A stretch of DNA of 64,000 nt from Lachnospiraceae bacterium A4 (lineage in GTDB: Bacteria > Bacillota > Clostridia > Lachnospirales > Lachnospiraceae). This document shows positions 17,847 through 28,026 of this stretch, piece after piece (the first letter of the stretch is position 1; each line of letters begins with the position of its first letter). The stretch spans positions 78,483 through 142,482 of the forward strand of contig KE159564.1 in the NCBI GenBank assembly GCA_000403215.2. The letters run 5' to 3'. The position numbers and the translations under genes are program-made. The notes under the pieces were generated by a model. The model worked only from the letters and a program-made list of their open reading frames with translations. It did not search any database and was not told the origin of the DNA.

Positions 17847-20800
17847 TCACAATACCTTAAACAGCTCTCTGACGCAGAAATCCTGATACACATAGTCCTC
17901 TGTCAGCTGCTGTGCCGTCACCTCGTCCCGCACGCCGATACTCAGTAAAATATCATTTAAGATGCTGAACCGGTCGGCTGTGCCCTGCTTCCCTGACGCC
18001 GCAGAGGTTTCTGACAGCCCGGAAAGTGTGCCGCTCTGCGTCACATGCTCTCTGACCACATTATCGTCGTCCAGATAGTTTTCTGTAATATAATACTGTA
18101 TCGTCTCTCCATAAAAAAGCTGGAACATACTCACATGAATCCCATCGTACATTTCCTTCATTTCGCGGATTTCATAACTGCCCTCCTCCACAGAGTCATC
18201 ATCAAAGGCGTAATGTATATAGACCTGACTCTGCGGCTGTGTCCGGTACTCTATAAAGATACTGTTTTTGATATAATGCAGCTCTGGCACCAGCTCCACC
18301 AGCTTCACATAAAACGGAAAATAGATGTCCTCATTCAGCAGCTCCCGGATAAACAGCCGCGCGACATCCTGCGGAAGCTCTGTCTGCTGTACATTTTCTG
18401 CCCAGAATTTTAAGAGCGCCAGCTTGCACACCTTGTCTGTCAGTGCTTTTTTGTCATACTTCTGGTACAGGATATCAAATACCTCCGGGTGAATAATCGC
18501 CTCATAGACAAAGTATTCATATGCAATGTTCATCAAAATCCCATTCACCAGTGACGCATCGTGCGCCTCATACTGCACATATGCGATCAGCATCTCATCC
18601 CGGTCCTGAATGGCAGCCCCGGTAAACACAATCTGCCTGAGAAGCCGCTCTAGTATGAGCTTTGCATCCAATTCCAAATCTACTGCGGATTTCCACAATT
18701 TGCGAAGCTCAGACGACCTGCCGTCATAATTCATCATCAGATAGCGCAGAATATTCTCGTCATACTTCATATTCTTGTAGATGTAATGTGCAACATTCAC
18801 AAGAAATTCATCATATTCATAATCTTTACTGACAATCCGTTTGCTGACCAGCCTTGCCACCGCTTTAGACTCCACATCTGCCACGCCAAAAGATCTCAGC
18901 CAGTAATACGCCTTGTCAAACATGCCCCTCGAGATCAGATACTTGATAAATTCTGCACGCTCGGACGCCTCCATATCATCTGCCTCGACGTCCTCCAAAA
19001 AGGCATCCAGCTCGCCAATCATGTCATTGTCATAATAAAACCGAAGCAGCTTCGTCCGGATTTCCTTCTTAAAGCTCTCCACCACCTGCGGCGATTCCGC
19101 AAGATTCTTAAAGCGTTTTACATTGTCCTGCGTTATGGTAATGTAATTCTTGTCCACTTCACACAGATAAATGTCAAAGCTCAGCCGTCCCTGCATATAA
19201 CCGCTGATATATGCCACCTGTCTCTTTGGGTCCATCAACTGTTTATTTTCATAATCAATGCTCTTTGTAAAACGGTTTCCATGCTCGTCCTGTAAAAAAA
19301 GTTTATATTCACTGCCATAAATCGGTATCATGCAGACACAATTTTCCACCGGATACGAGCTCTCGCCGTTCACCTTCTCATGAATAACCACAATGTTTTT
19401 CACCTTGGGGTTATCGACGTAGATGCGGTGCATAAAAAGCAGCGGCGTAAACGCATATGCCGTCTCATCTGTGACCATCTGCGGCGCCAGCATATTTTTA
19501 TATAAATATGCCAGATTTTCATTGATGTGGCCCAGCCTGATCTGGTCTACCACAAACCGTTCAATCGCGATGCGGTAACTCTGCTCTAAGTCTGGATATT
19601 TGTCTTTATTTTTGATGATATAGGCATACAAAAAGGCATTTAACTCATAATCCAGATTGCTTTGGTAGGCAAAATACATCAGCACCATCTTGGGAATCTC
19701 AATACTTCCCTTGATGTCCCCATACTTGTCAAGTTCAAGCGACATCATATAATACTCATACAGTCCCGTCACTCTCACCGAATGCTCTACCCCCAGCGCA
19801 TACCACGGGTAGCAGGCGGCACCTTTTTTGCCGCCCAGTATCAGTATATGGCAGACCGACGCCACTGTCTGCGGCGAGCCATACGCCTCATAAACCTTTC
19901 CTAAAATTCTGACAAGCAGCGCCGAGTACTCCTTCTTGCGGGCGGCAAGATATTGAAGCTGCTCGATTAGTTCCGGTTTGAGAATCTGCTGTCTGGCGCC
20001 ATGCCACAGAACACTTTCCTCAAATTTGTCAAGCTTTAACAGAAAAGTAGGACGTTCTAAGAGCAGCATAACCGCCTCGCACAATAACAGCGGGCTGGTA
20101 CAGCCGTTCTCAAACATCTCCTCCATAAACTGCCATCGCTGTTCTTTATTCCGAAACAGCTCTTCATTGAGCTGAAGGACAAACCAGCCCAGACGCCACT
20201 CCGACGGATTATTGACATAGATCGTCTCAATCTCATCACTAATATTCTTGACATAGTCCTCTGCGCAGTTAATCAGCGTTGTCAGATACAGGTAATAGCA
20301 GTTTTGAAAAATGTCACTCGGCTCCTTGGACAGCCGCTGTTCAAGCAGGTCAAGATACCATTTTGCCTCGTTAAAACGCTCCTTTGCGATGAGAAGCTGC
20401 ACGCGGTATAAATTGTAGAGAATACTGTCCTCGTCCATCTCCAGCAAAATTTCCAACGCCTTCTCAAAACGGTGAAGCCACTGCGCCAGCGTAATCTTTT
20501 CCATGCGCATGTCCACATAGCTGCGAATCATGTCACAGACTGCCCTGCGCTGTCTGCGGTTTTCCGTCCGCTGCTCCTGTTCCTCTTCCATCAAAATGTC
20601 AACTGGTATCGTGTACTCATTGCACGCATCTGAAAAAATCACTGCCCCGCTGTTGACGCCTTCATGCAGTTTGGAAGCATCTATGTAAATATCAAAAACA
20701 CACTGGTTTTCGACAAAATCCGCATTAGTAAGCTGCTGTCTGGCAGTGCTGATAAAATCCCCCTTAATCCACACCTGGACGCATCCATAGCCCCAACTGC

Positions 20801-21422
20801 TCTTTTGAATCACGATGCTTTTCACGATACTGTCCTGCACATCCTCAAGCAGAAATCCTTCTATATCAAAGGTGTAAATAATCGGCGTCTTTTTACTAAT
20901 CTCGATCAAAAATTCCTCTACATTCTGCTCGTTGCCCTCATTGCGCGTCAGCCCCGTGTAAGACATGACCGCATTTTTATCACTCCTGTGCAGTATGGAG
21001 GCAAAATTCCGAGCGTAAAAAAGCGCAACTGCCTCCTCCCAGTTGGTCTGCGCCAGATTCGTAAAATGAAACAGATTCTTGATCGTTCCCAGAGAACTCT
21101 GCATCCGCGGCTTCTGCACACTGACATGATACGGTATCACATACTCACCGCGGTTGCTGATCAGTACAAACTCTCCACGGATACTGCTGCCCGCCTCAAC
21201 AGATGTCCCGTCAAAGCAGTACGAAACCTGTGTCTCCTCACCCGAAAAAGTATTCTCATGTACTCTCATTCTGGTATCTGACGAATAGATTTTTCCCTCT
21301 GTATATTTGTCAGCGGCATGTATGGCAAAGCTGTCCTCAACAATTTCTCCCAGTTCTGCACTAAACTCTATATTCTGACAAGAAATCTCGAGATACTCCG
21401 GCTTTTCCTTATTGTCACCCAT
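17847..21422 (-). CDS. Giant solenoid protein, DUF5717-like (1191 aa)
   Basis: 1191 residues, first gene of a four-gene cluster. Residues 1-110 and about 195-280 look like two related beta-sandwich domains (KIYSSDTRMRVHENTFSGEE; GSSIRGEFVLISNRGEYVIP; later GVNSGAVIFSDACNEYTIPV). Residues 290-1010 are almost wholly alpha-helical with irregular TPR-like pairs (for example FNEAKWYLDLLEQRL; FDKAYYWLRSFGVADVE), giving a long solenoid. A final beta-rich part (QSQVYIHYAFDDDS) leads to a helical tail. No signal peptide or membrane helix is seen, so it should be cytoplasmic. It matches my memory of Pfam DUF5717. Function is unknown; size and repeats suggest a scaffold for the Hsp70-like partner. Confidence 0.7.
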   Translation of the reverse strand: MGDNKEKPEYLEISCQNIEFSAELGEIVEDSFAIHAADKYTEGKIYSSDTRMRVHENTFSGEETQVSYCFDGTSVEAGSSIRGEFVLISNRGEYVIPYHVSVQKPRMQSSLGTIKNLFHFTNLAQTNWEEAVALFYARNFASILHRSDKNAVMSYTGLTRNEGNEQNVEEFLIEISKKTPIIYTFDIEGFLLEDVQDSIVKSIVIQKSSWGYGCVQVWIKGDFISTARQQLTNADFVENQCVFDIYIDASKLHEGVNSGAVIFSDACNEYTIPVDILMEEEQEQRTENRRQRRAVCDMIRSYVDMRMEKITLAQWLHRFEKALEILLEMDEDSILYNLYRVQLLIAKERFNEAKWYLDLLEQRLSKEPSDIFQNCYYLYLTTLINCAEDYVKNISDEIETIYVNNPSEWRLGWFVLQLNEELFRNKEQRWQFMEEMFENGCTSPLLLCEAVMLLLERPTFLLKLDKFEESVLWHGARQQILKPELIEQLQYLAARKKEYSALLVRILGKVYEAYGSPQTVASVCHILILGGKKGAACYPWYALGVEHSVRVTGLYEYYMMSLELDKYGDIKGSIEIPKMVLMYFAYQSNLDYELNAFLYAYIIKNKDKYPDLEQSYRIAIERFVVDQIRLGHINENLAYLYKNMLAPQMVTDETAYAFTPLLFMHRIYVDNPKVKNIVVIHEKVNGESSYPVENCVCMIPIYGSEYKLFLQDEHGNRFTKSIDYENKQLMDPKRQVAYISGYMQGRLSFDIYLCEVDKNYITITQDNVKRFKNLAESPQVVESFKKEIRTKLLRFYYDNDMIGELDAFLEDVEADDMEASERAEFIKYLISRGMFDKAYYWLRSFGVADVESKAVARLVSKRIVSKDYEYDEFLVNVAHYIYKNMKYDENILRYLMMNYDGRSSELRKLWKSAVDLELDAKLILERLLRQIVFTGAAIQDRDEMLIAYVQYEAHDASLVNGILMNIAYEYFVYEAIIHPEVFDILYQKYDKKALTDKVCKLALLKFWAENVQQTELPQDVARLFIRELLNEDIYFPFYVKLVELVPELHYIKNSIFIEYRTQPQSQVYIHYAFDDDSVEEGSYEIREMKEMYDGIHVSMFQLFYGETIQYYITENYLDDDNVVREHVTQSGTLSGLSETSAASGKQGTADRFSILNDILLSIGVRDEVTAQQLTEDYVYQDFCVRELFKVL

Positions 21423-21455
21423 TGTTTCACTTCCTTAAAAAACTCATTATCTTCT

Positions 21456-21485
21456 AGTATACCCTATAAGGTGACATTATGTAAA
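21456..21485 (-). promoter_or_regulatory. Promoter of the DUF5717-DUF5716 cluster
   Basis: On the minus strand TTTACA (21485-21480), an 18-base spacer and TATACT (21461-21456) lie 34 bases before the start codon at 21422. The AAGGAAG ribosome binding site follows. Confidence 0.6.
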
Positions 21486-21620
21486 TAATGAAATGAAACT
21501 TTGTTCAAACTTTGTCATTTCTTCCTTCTTTCAGATGACAAAATCCCACACATCACCTGTCAAACAGCGATGCAAACAGCAATGCACACGGCAAAAGAGC
21601 ATCGTCGCTATGACATGAAA

Positions 21621-21665
21621 GAGTCCCTCTGTCGTGAAATTACCTTTCACCAACATGAGGGACTC
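21621..21665 (-). terminator. Nested hairpin after truA
   Basis: An outer 9-bp stem GAGTCCCTC/GAGGGACTC encloses an inner 6-bp stem GTGAAA/TTTCAC. It starts 9 bases after the truA stop on the minus strand. The following sequence is only TTTCATG, so a Rho-independent terminator is possible but weak; it may instead be a 3'-end stabiliser. Confidence 0.45.
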
Positions 21666-21673
21666 AATTCAAT

Positions 21674-22417
21674 TCAGTACCGCACTTCGACCAGACACAG
21701 CCCTTTTGCGGGAACAAGTGCGCCCGACAAATCTCTTGTGGCGCCTTTTTCAAGCAGCGTTTTCACAGACGCAGGGTCTCTCTGCCCAAGCCCTGCTTCG
21801 ATCAAAGTGCCTGTGAGAATGCGAACCATATGATACAGAAAACCATCACCGCTGTAGGTGATGACAACCTCACTGCCCTTTCTGTCAATCAATACTGCAT
21901 CAATCGTGCGTACAGTAGATTTCTTACTCTTTTTATTGGAGGTGAACGCTTTGAAATCATGTGTTCCCACCAGACAGGCAGCCGCAGTTCTCATGGCGTC
22001 CAAATCAAGCGTTTCCGGCAGTTCATACACATACCTGCGTTCAAAGACACACGGAATGCTTGTGTTCCAGATGCGGTAGCGGTATGTTTTTCCCTTTGCA
22101 TTGAGCCTGCTGTGAAAGCGCTCTGGCATCTCGTAAATTGCGGTCACGCCAATATCCTCTGGCAGATACTGGTTGATGTAATCCATCACCGCTGCCGCCG
22201 GCATATTGGTGTCAAGCTTAAAATTCGCCACCTGACCAATCGCGTGAACGCCTGCGTCTGTGCGCCCAGAGCCATCCACCTGCACGAAATCAAGCCCTGT
22301 CATTTTCGCAAGGATTGCCTCCAGTTTTCCCTGTATGGTATTTCCTGTGGTGTCCTGACGCTGCCACCCCTGATAGCGGGTGCCCTCGTACTGTATTATA
22401 ATCTTGAAATTTCTCAT
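21674..22417 (-). CDS. truA: tRNA pseudouridine(38-40) synthase
   Basis: 247 residues. It isomerises uridines 38-40 of the tRNA anticodon arm. The catalytic Asp lies in DGSGRTDAGVHAIGQVANF near residue 52, and YEGTRYQGWQRQ near the N-terminus and FLYHMVRILTGTLIEAG near 200 are conserved. The gene is 25 bases after the AI-2E-family gene on the same strand and is probably the last gene of the engB-containing operon. A structured 3' region follows. Confidence 0.96.
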   Translation of the reverse strand: MRNFKIIIQYEGTRYQGWQRQDTTGNTIQGKLEAILAKMTGLDFVQVDGSGRTDAGVHAIGQVANFKLDTNMPAAAVMDYINQYLPEDIGVTAIYEMPERFHSRLNAKGKTYRYRIWNTSIPCVFERRYVYELPETLDLDAMRTAAACLVGTHDFKAFTSNKKSKKSTVRTIDAVLIDRKGSEVVITYSGDGFLYHMVRILTGTLIEAGLGQRDPASVKTLLEKGATRDLSGALVPAKGLCLVEVRY

Positions 22418-22441
22418 ACTTCCTCTATTATGATTCCATTT

Positions 22442-23605
22442 TTACTCGTCCAGCTTTTTGATCTCCTCCTTGGTTAGCTGCCGGAACTGGTTGATATTCC
22501 GAACCAACAGCCGTATGCTGTACTTTGGCGTGTCAAAAAAGCCTGCCTCATTCATATTCACCACAATAATGCCGATTGGCACCGCCACCAGCATACCGCC
22601 AACACCTGCAAGACGATACCCAATAAACAGCAAAAACAGCGTGGGAATCGGTTCCATACCGATTGAATCCCCCATAATTTTAGGCTGTATCAACTGGCGG
22701 AACAACTGGCCAGAACCCCAAATGATCAAAAAACCAAGCGCTCTGAGATAACTGCCGCCGACCACATTCACGATAGCCCACGGAATCAGCACAATACCTG
22801 TCCCAAAAAAGGGCAGAAAATCCAGAAATGCAATCAGCAGCGCGATCAACAGCCCATACCGGACTTTTAACACGGTCAGACCAATCAACAGCAGAACATA
22901 CATCCAGATCTCAATGCGAAACTGCGCCTTAAAATATCCGCCGACAGCCTGTCTCAAACTCGAGGCAAACACGTCATACTTGCGAATGACCGTCTCGGGT
23001 AGCAGCTTATTCAGAAAACTCCCCAGCCACTCCCTGTCCGCAATGAAAAAATAGGCAGACAGCATACACATAATAATAGATACGAGAACGCTGGCGATAT
23101 TACCTACCATGCTGCCCATTCCCTCAAAAGTACGAAAATCAAGACTCTTTGGCAGATTCGTAATCATCTCACTAATGACATTTCCAAGATTGTTCAAGGT
23201 ATCTGCAAGTTTTGGCGACTTTCCCCCGATATAGTGGTCAATCCATTCGCCAAACGCATCAAAATCCTGCCTCACTGCCTCCCACATTGACGGAATCTCT
23301 TGGACAAAACCTGAAATCTGCCGCCAGAGCACTACTCCCAGTCCATAGCCCAGACCGATCACCGCTGCAATCACACACACAATGACCACGACCGTTCCAG
23401 CCTTCCTTCTGATTTTCAGCTTCCGCTCAAGAAATACGACAAGCGGGTTTGCAATGCAGGAGATCAGCCATCCTATCACAAACGGCATAAAAAACAAAAC
23501 CAGCTTTGGCACCAGAAAAATACAAAGCAGCAATATCACCAGTGAAATCAATATATTCACAATCAGTTTGAGATTCTCGGTTCCGATTGGCCTTCGTTCC
23601 ATCAT
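22442..23605 (-). CDS. AI-2E-family transporter-like membrane protein
   Basis: 387 residues with about eight hydrophobic helices, a cytoplasmic loop rich in charged residues at 85-150, and the family's second-half motif LLIALLIAFLDFLPFFGTGIVLIPWAIV followed by QPKIMGDSIGMEPIPTLFLLFIGY. The family name comes from E. coli TqsA, but members in Firmicutes include sporulation protein YtvI and ion antiporters, so autoinducer transport should not be assumed. Its ATG overlaps the stop of engB (ATGA), which indicates translational coupling. Confidence 0.85.
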   Translation of the reverse strand: MMERRPIGTENLKLIVNILISLVILLLCIFLVPKLVLFFMPFVIGWLISCIANPLVVFLERKLKIRRKAGTVVVIVCVIAAVIGLGYGLGVVLWRQISGFVQEIPSMWEAVRQDFDAFGEWIDHYIGGKSPKLADTLNNLGNVISEMITNLPKSLDFRTFEGMGSMVGNIASVLVSIIMCMLSAYFFIADREWLGSFLNKLLPETVIRKYDVFASSLRQAVGGYFKAQFRIEIWMYVLLLIGLTVLKVRYGLLIALLIAFLDFLPFFGTGIVLIPWAIVNVVGGSYLRALGFLIIWGSGQLFRQLIQPKIMGDSIGMEPIPTLFLLFIGYRLAGVGGMLVAVPIGIIVVNMNEAGFFDTPKYSIRLLVRNINQFRQLTKEEIKKLDE

Positions 23606-24210
23606 TCGAGTTCTTCTCCTTCCGGCGGCGCCATCAAGCGGTCTATCACTTCATAAATCTCCTCCCGCCCCTGCTTCGTCTGTGCAGAGAAGGGGAGCAC
23701 AACCGTATCTTTCCCGGCGCCAAGTCCCTGCCTGACCGCCTTAATCTGTTTTTGCAGCTGGCTGCGGTTGATTTTGTCCGCCTTCGTCGCAATGATAATC
23801 GGATGAAAGCCATTCGCAAGAATCCACTCATACATAGTCTTGTCATTTGCCGAGGGGTCATGCCGAATATCAATCAGCAAAAATACTGCCTTTAACACGT
23901 TGGACTGATGGAGATACCGCTCTATCATTCTGCCCCATTTTTCCTTCTCCTGCTGGCTGACTTTCGCATATCCATATCCCGGCAGATCGACAAAATACAG
24001 CGCGTCATTAATATTATAAAAATTAATCGTCTGTGTCTTGCCCGGCTGCGAACTGGTGCGCGCCAGTGATTTGCGGTTCATCAGGGCATTGATGAGCGAG
24101 GATTTCCCCACATTGCTCTTGCCGGCAAAGGCAATCTCTGGCAGTTCATTCTGCGGGATTTTGCTCGTCACACCGATTACCGTCTCCAAGCTAACATTCT
24201 TAATTACCAT
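23602..24210 (-). CDS. engB: Ribosome biogenesis GTPase YsxC/EngB
   Basis: 202 residues of the TrmE-Era-EngA family. Nucleotide motifs are clear: G1 AGKSNVGKSSLINAL, G2/G3 TQTINFY and DLPGYGYAKVSQQEKEKW, G4 TKADKI, and G5 PFSAQT. It acts in assembly of the 50S ribosomal subunit. The lon-engB order is the classical one of Bacillus; the gene begins 3 bases after the lon stop codon, so the two are one transcriptional unit. Confidence 0.97.
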   Translation of the reverse strand: MVIKNVSLETVIGVTSKIPQNELPEIAFAGKSNVGKSSLINALMNRKSLARTSSQPGKTQTINFYNINDALYFVDLPGYGYAKVSQQEKEKWGRMIERYLHQSNVLKAVFLLIDIRHDPSANDKTMYEWILANGFHPIIIATKADKINRSQLQKQIKAVRQGLGAGKDTVVLPFSAQTKQGREEIYEVIDRLMAPPEGEELE

Positions 24211-24213
24211 CTG

Positions 24214-26619
24214 CTATTTCTCCTGCTTATTGTTCCCGGTCTTTGTTTTAGACCGCACACTCTTGACTTTTATTTCCCGCGCAAAAGCAAGTGGTATCAC
24301 ATCTTCCATAGATTCCACCAGACAGATTTCCATTCCTGCTTTAATCTCATTTGAAATCTCTGACACATCTTTTTCATTCTTTTCCGGCACGAGTACCGTC
24401 GTGATGCCAGCAGACTTTGCCGCCAGCAGCTTCTCCTTGAGTCCGCCAATCGGAAGTACCCTTCCGCGCAGCGTAATCTCACCTGTCATCGCGACTTTTG
24501 CCTTGACGGGGGTGTCCGTGATTGCAGACAGTACGGCTGTTGCCATGGTGATACCGGCAGACGGTCCATCCTTTGGCACCGCCCCTTCCGGAATGTGAAT
24601 GTGGAAATCATTTTCTTTAAAAAATTCAGGTGCAATTTTATAATTGGGCGCAATCGACCTTATAAAGCTAATTCCTGTCATGGCGGATTCCTTCATCACA
24701 TCGCCGAGCTTTCCGGTCAGTTCGATTTCCCCCTTGCCGGGCATGATGTTTACCTCAATCTGGAGGGTATCCCCGCCTACACTTGTCCATGCAAGTCCTC
24801 TGACAATCCCGACATCATCTTTTTCATTTGCCATATCCACACTATATTTGGGTTTGCCGAGGTATTTTTCTAACTTCTGGCTGTTGACACGGATACTTTT
24901 ATCCTGTACGTGTTTATCCTTTTTGCCATTCCTGCTTTTGAGAATTTCCAACGCTGCCTTTCTGCAGACTGTGCCGAGCTTCCGCTCGAGATTGCGCACG
25001 CCCGCTTCCTTCGTGTAGCGGTCTATGACCGCCTTGAGTGCATTGTCACTGATTGTCAGTTGTGTCTCCTTCAAGCCGTTTTTCTTTAACTGTTTGTCCC
25101 ACAGATGTTCTTTTGCAATGTGATACTTCTCATTTGCAGTATAACTCGTAACTTCAATAATATCCATACGGTCCAAAAGCGGTCTCGGAATATTGCCTGC
25201 ATCATTTGCAGTTGCTATGAATAACACCTTTGACAAATCAAGCGGCAGCTCTACATAGTGATCTCTAAAATGACAATTTTGCTCTGGGTCTAGCACCTCT
25301 AACAATGCGGAGGAGGTATCGCCCTTATAATCACTGCTCACCTTGTCAATCTCGTCTAGCAGCATCAGCGGATTGCAGACGCCTGCCTGCTTTAGACCAT
25401 TTGCAATGCGCCCCGGCATCGCGCCGACATACGTTTTACGGTGCCCTCTGATCTCAGCTTCATCACGCACACCGCCCAGACATATCCGAATGTATTTCTT
25501 ATTCAGCGCCTCAGCGATGGATTTTGCGATCGACGTTTTGCCAGTTCCCGGCGGTCCCACGAGACACAGAATCGGCGCTTCTCCCTTGCTGGTCAGACAC
25601 CGCACCGCCAGATATTCTACAATGCGCTCTTTGACTTTTTCTAACCCGTAATGATCTCTCTCTAGGATTTCCTCTGCCCTGTTGATATCATTATTGTCCT
25701 TTGACGCCTTATTCCACGGAAGTTCGAGAAGGGTCTCGATATATCCCCGCTCTACTGCGCTCTCAGAAGTTGAGCCCATAATGGTCTTAAAGCGGGCAAT
25801 CTCCTTCTTGATCTTCTCCTTGACCTCCGCATCCGCCTTTAATTTTACAAGCGCTTCCTCGTAATGCTTTACATCGGAATACTGGTTTTTATCCCCCAGT
25901 TCCTCCTGTATATATTCTAGCTGCTCACGCAGAATATAATCCTTCTGGTTTTTGTCAATCCGCTCTCGGATTTTTACTGCCAGTTGTGTGCGGATCGCTG
26001 CTATCTGCGCCTCATTCATAATGAGTATCACCAGTTCCCCGCACTGCTCGGCGATATCCTCAATCTCTAATATCTGCTGCTTCTGCTCATACGTAAATGG
26101 CGTATTGATCAAAATCTGGTTGATCAGCATTTCCAGATCGCAGTCCTCTTGAAAATACTTGCCAAGGCTCTTTCCTATCTTGGGGTAGAATCTGACATAC
26201 GTATCAAACACTTCCTTGAGGGTGCGTACCAGTGCCTCCTTCTCCGACTGCAACAGTTCTGCTTCACCGTCATCAATCACCTCATAAGCAGCACTAAAAT
26301 ACTGTCCCTCATTGTCCTCCAAGGCCAGAATATGCGCCCTCGCCACGGCTTCCACCATCACCCTGTCAATGTCATTTGGAAGTTTCGTGACCTGCCTGAT
26401 ATTTGCAACTGTGCACACTTTATATAATCCGTCTTTATTTGGGTTTTCTTCTTCTGGGTCGAGCTGTGGCACCAGCAGTACTTTCTGTGTCGTGTTCAAT
26501 GCCTGCTCTACTGCCTTTTTAGACATATCTCTGTTCAGATCAAAATGCATGATCATGCCTGGCACTACCGTCAACCCCCGCAGTGCCACCAAAGGTAATG
26601 TTGAAGTTATTTGCTCCAT
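24214..26619 (-). CDS. lon: ATP-dependent protease La
   Basis: 801 residues. Domain order: N-terminal substrate-binding LON domain (1-200), coiled region, AAA+ module with Walker A GPPGTGKTSIAKS (near 355) and Walker B LMLLDEIDKV, then the C-terminal protease domain with the catalytic Ser in PKDGPSAGITMATA (near 680) and Lys in the EKLLAAKSAGI region. It degrades misfolded and regulatory proteins in the cytoplasm. It is downstream of clpX and followed at once by engB. Confidence 0.97.
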   Translation of the reverse strand: MEQITSTLPLVALRGLTVVPGMIMHFDLNRDMSKKAVEQALNTTQKVLLVPQLDPEEENPNKDGLYKVCTVANIRQVTKLPNDIDRVMVEAVARAHILALEDNEGQYFSAAYEVIDDGEAELLQSEKEALVRTLKEVFDTYVRFYPKIGKSLGKYFQEDCDLEMLINQILINTPFTYEQKQQILEIEDIAEQCGELVILIMNEAQIAAIRTQLAVKIRERIDKNQKDYILREQLEYIQEELGDKNQYSDVKHYEEALVKLKADAEVKEKIKKEIARFKTIMGSTSESAVERGYIETLLELPWNKASKDNNDINRAEEILERDHYGLEKVKERIVEYLAVRCLTSKGEAPILCLVGPPGTGKTSIAKSIAEALNKKYIRICLGGVRDEAEIRGHRKTYVGAMPGRIANGLKQAGVCNPLMLLDEIDKVSSDYKGDTSSALLEVLDPEQNCHFRDHYVELPLDLSKVLFIATANDAGNIPRPLLDRMDIIEVTSYTANEKYHIAKEHLWDKQLKKNGLKETQLTISDNALKAVIDRYTKEAGVRNLERKLGTVCRKAALEILKSRNGKKDKHVQDKSIRVNSQKLEKYLGKPKYSVDMANEKDDVGIVRGLAWTSVGGDTLQIEVNIMPGKGEIELTGKLGDVMKESAMTGISFIRSIAPNYKIAPEFFKENDFHIHIPEGAVPKDGPSAGITMATAVLSAITDTPVKAKVAMTGEITLRGRVLPIGGLKEKLLAAKSAGITTVLVPEKNEKDVSEISNEIKAGMEICLVESMEDVIPLAFAREIKVKSVRSKTKTGNNKQEK

Positions 26620-26667
26620 CTATAATATCCTCTCCTAATCAGGCATATACCTGCTATGTGCATAAAA

Positions 26668-26690
26668 CGCCGCCTTTTCATAAGGCGGCG
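26668..26690 (-). terminator. Terminator after clpX
   Basis: GC-rich 9-bp stem CGCCGCCTT/AAGGCGGCG with a 5-base loop, followed on the minus strand by TTTTATG. It lies 20 bases after the clpX stop and separates clpX from lon. Confidence 0.75.
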
Positions 26691-26709
26691 CTTATAATCC
26701 ATTTCTTAT

Positions 26710-27978
26710 TTATCTCGCCTTTTTCTCTCGCTCTGTACGCATTGATTCACGATGTACTACAAAAGGCTGGCTTGTTCCTTCCACGGATTCCTTGGTGATC
26801 ACACAGCTCTCAATCGTGTCATCAGACGGAATCTCATACATCACATCCATCATGATGCTCTCCATGATGGAACGCAGACCTCTGGCTCCTGTCTTTCTCT
26901 CCAGTGCTTTCCCTGCGATCGCATCAATCGCATCTGGCTCAAAGGAAAGTTTTACATTATCAAACTCAAATAGCTTCTGATACTGCTTAATCAGGGCACT
27001 CTTGGGCTCTTTTAGTATTCTCACAAGCGCTTCTTTATCCAGACCCTCCAATGACACATTGATGGGAACTCTGCCGACAAACTCTGGAATCAGACCATAC
27101 TTTGTCAAATCCTGAGGCGTCACTTCCTTGAATACTGCGCCGAGGTCCCTTGTTGTCTTCTCTGCAATATCCTTGTTAAAACCAATCGATTTACGGTCAA
27201 GCCGGTTCTCGACAATCTTGTCAAGACCATCAAAAGCGCCGCCGCAGATAAACAAAATATTGGTGGTGTCAATCTGTATCAGCTCTTGATGCGGATGCTT
27301 TCTTCCGCCCTGCGGCGGCACACTTGCCACGGTTCCCTCGACAATCTTCAAAAGTGCCTGCTGCACTCCCTCACCCGATACATCTCTGGTAATCGAGACA
27401 TTTTCACTTTTCTTTGTAATTTTATCAATCTCATCAATATAGATAATGCCGTACTGCGCCCGCTCAATATCATAATCTGCTGCCTGAATAAGCTTCAAAA
27501 GGATATTTTCCACATCCTCTCCCACATAACCTGCCTCTGTAAGTGTCGTCGCATCTGCGATCGCAAAAGGAACATTGATAATCTTGGCAAGCGTCTGTGC
27601 CAGATACGTTTTGCCGGAACCTGTCGGCCCAATCATAATAATATTACTCTTTTGTAATTCAACGTCCAAATCTTTTTCAGCCATAACACGCTTATAATGA
27701 TTGTATACAGCTACAGACAATACTTTCTTAGCCTCTTCCTGCCCAATCACATACTCATCGAGAAACTCCTTGATCTCAACAGGCTTCAGGAGGTTGATGT
27801 CGATACCGCCCTCGATCTGCTCCTCCTCATACTCCTCCTCTATAATGTCTGCACAGATATCTACACACTCATCACAGATATAAACACCGGATGGACCTGC
27901 TATCAGCTTCCGAACCTGATCCTGTGTTTTGTTGCAGAAAGAACATCTTACCCTTCCTTCAGTGCTTTTTCCAGCCAT
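26710..27978 (-). CDS. clpX: ClpXP unfoldase ATPase subunit
   Basis: About 422 residues. The N-terminal zinc-binding domain has four cysteines ([18 protein letters not shown]). The AAA+ module shows Walker [17 protein letters not shown], Walker [12 protein letters not shown], and the pore and IGF-type loop elements (GFNKDIAEK) used for docking on ClpP. It unfolds tagged substrates and feeds them to ClpP, encoded just upstream. Start at 27978 is chosen because GGGAG lies 8 bases before [10 protein letters not shown]; the longer frame adds seven residues. Confidence 0.97.
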   Translation of the reverse strand: MAGKSTEGRVRCSFCNKTQDQVRKLIAGPSGVYICDECVDICADIIEEEYEEEQIEGGIDINLLKPVEIKEFLDEYVIGQEEAKKVLSVAVYNHYKRVMAEKDLDVELQKSNIIMIGPTGSGKTYLAQTLAKIINVPFAIADATTLTEAGYVGEDVENILLKLIQAADYDIERAQYGIIYIDEIDKITKKSENVSITRDVSGEGVQQALLKIVEGTVASVPPQGGRKHPHQELIQIDTTNILFICGGAFDGLDKIVENRLDRKSIGFNKDIAEKTTRDLGAVFKEVTPQDLTKYGLIPEFVGRVPINVSLEGLDKEALVRILKEPKSALIKQYQKLFEFDNVKLSFEPDAIDAIAGKALERKTGARGLRSIMESIMMDVMYEIPSDDTIESCVITKESVEGTSQPFVVHRESMRTEREKKAR

Positions 27979-28026
27979 CCTTTTTCTCCCTTTACTCATA
28001 ATTATATCATTCTAAACACACTCAAA

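Noticed and set aside
22442..23605. Quorum-sensing (AI-2) export role for the AI-2E-family protein
   Set aside because: The family name is historical and many Firmicute members have other roles; nothing nearby supports autoinducer transport.
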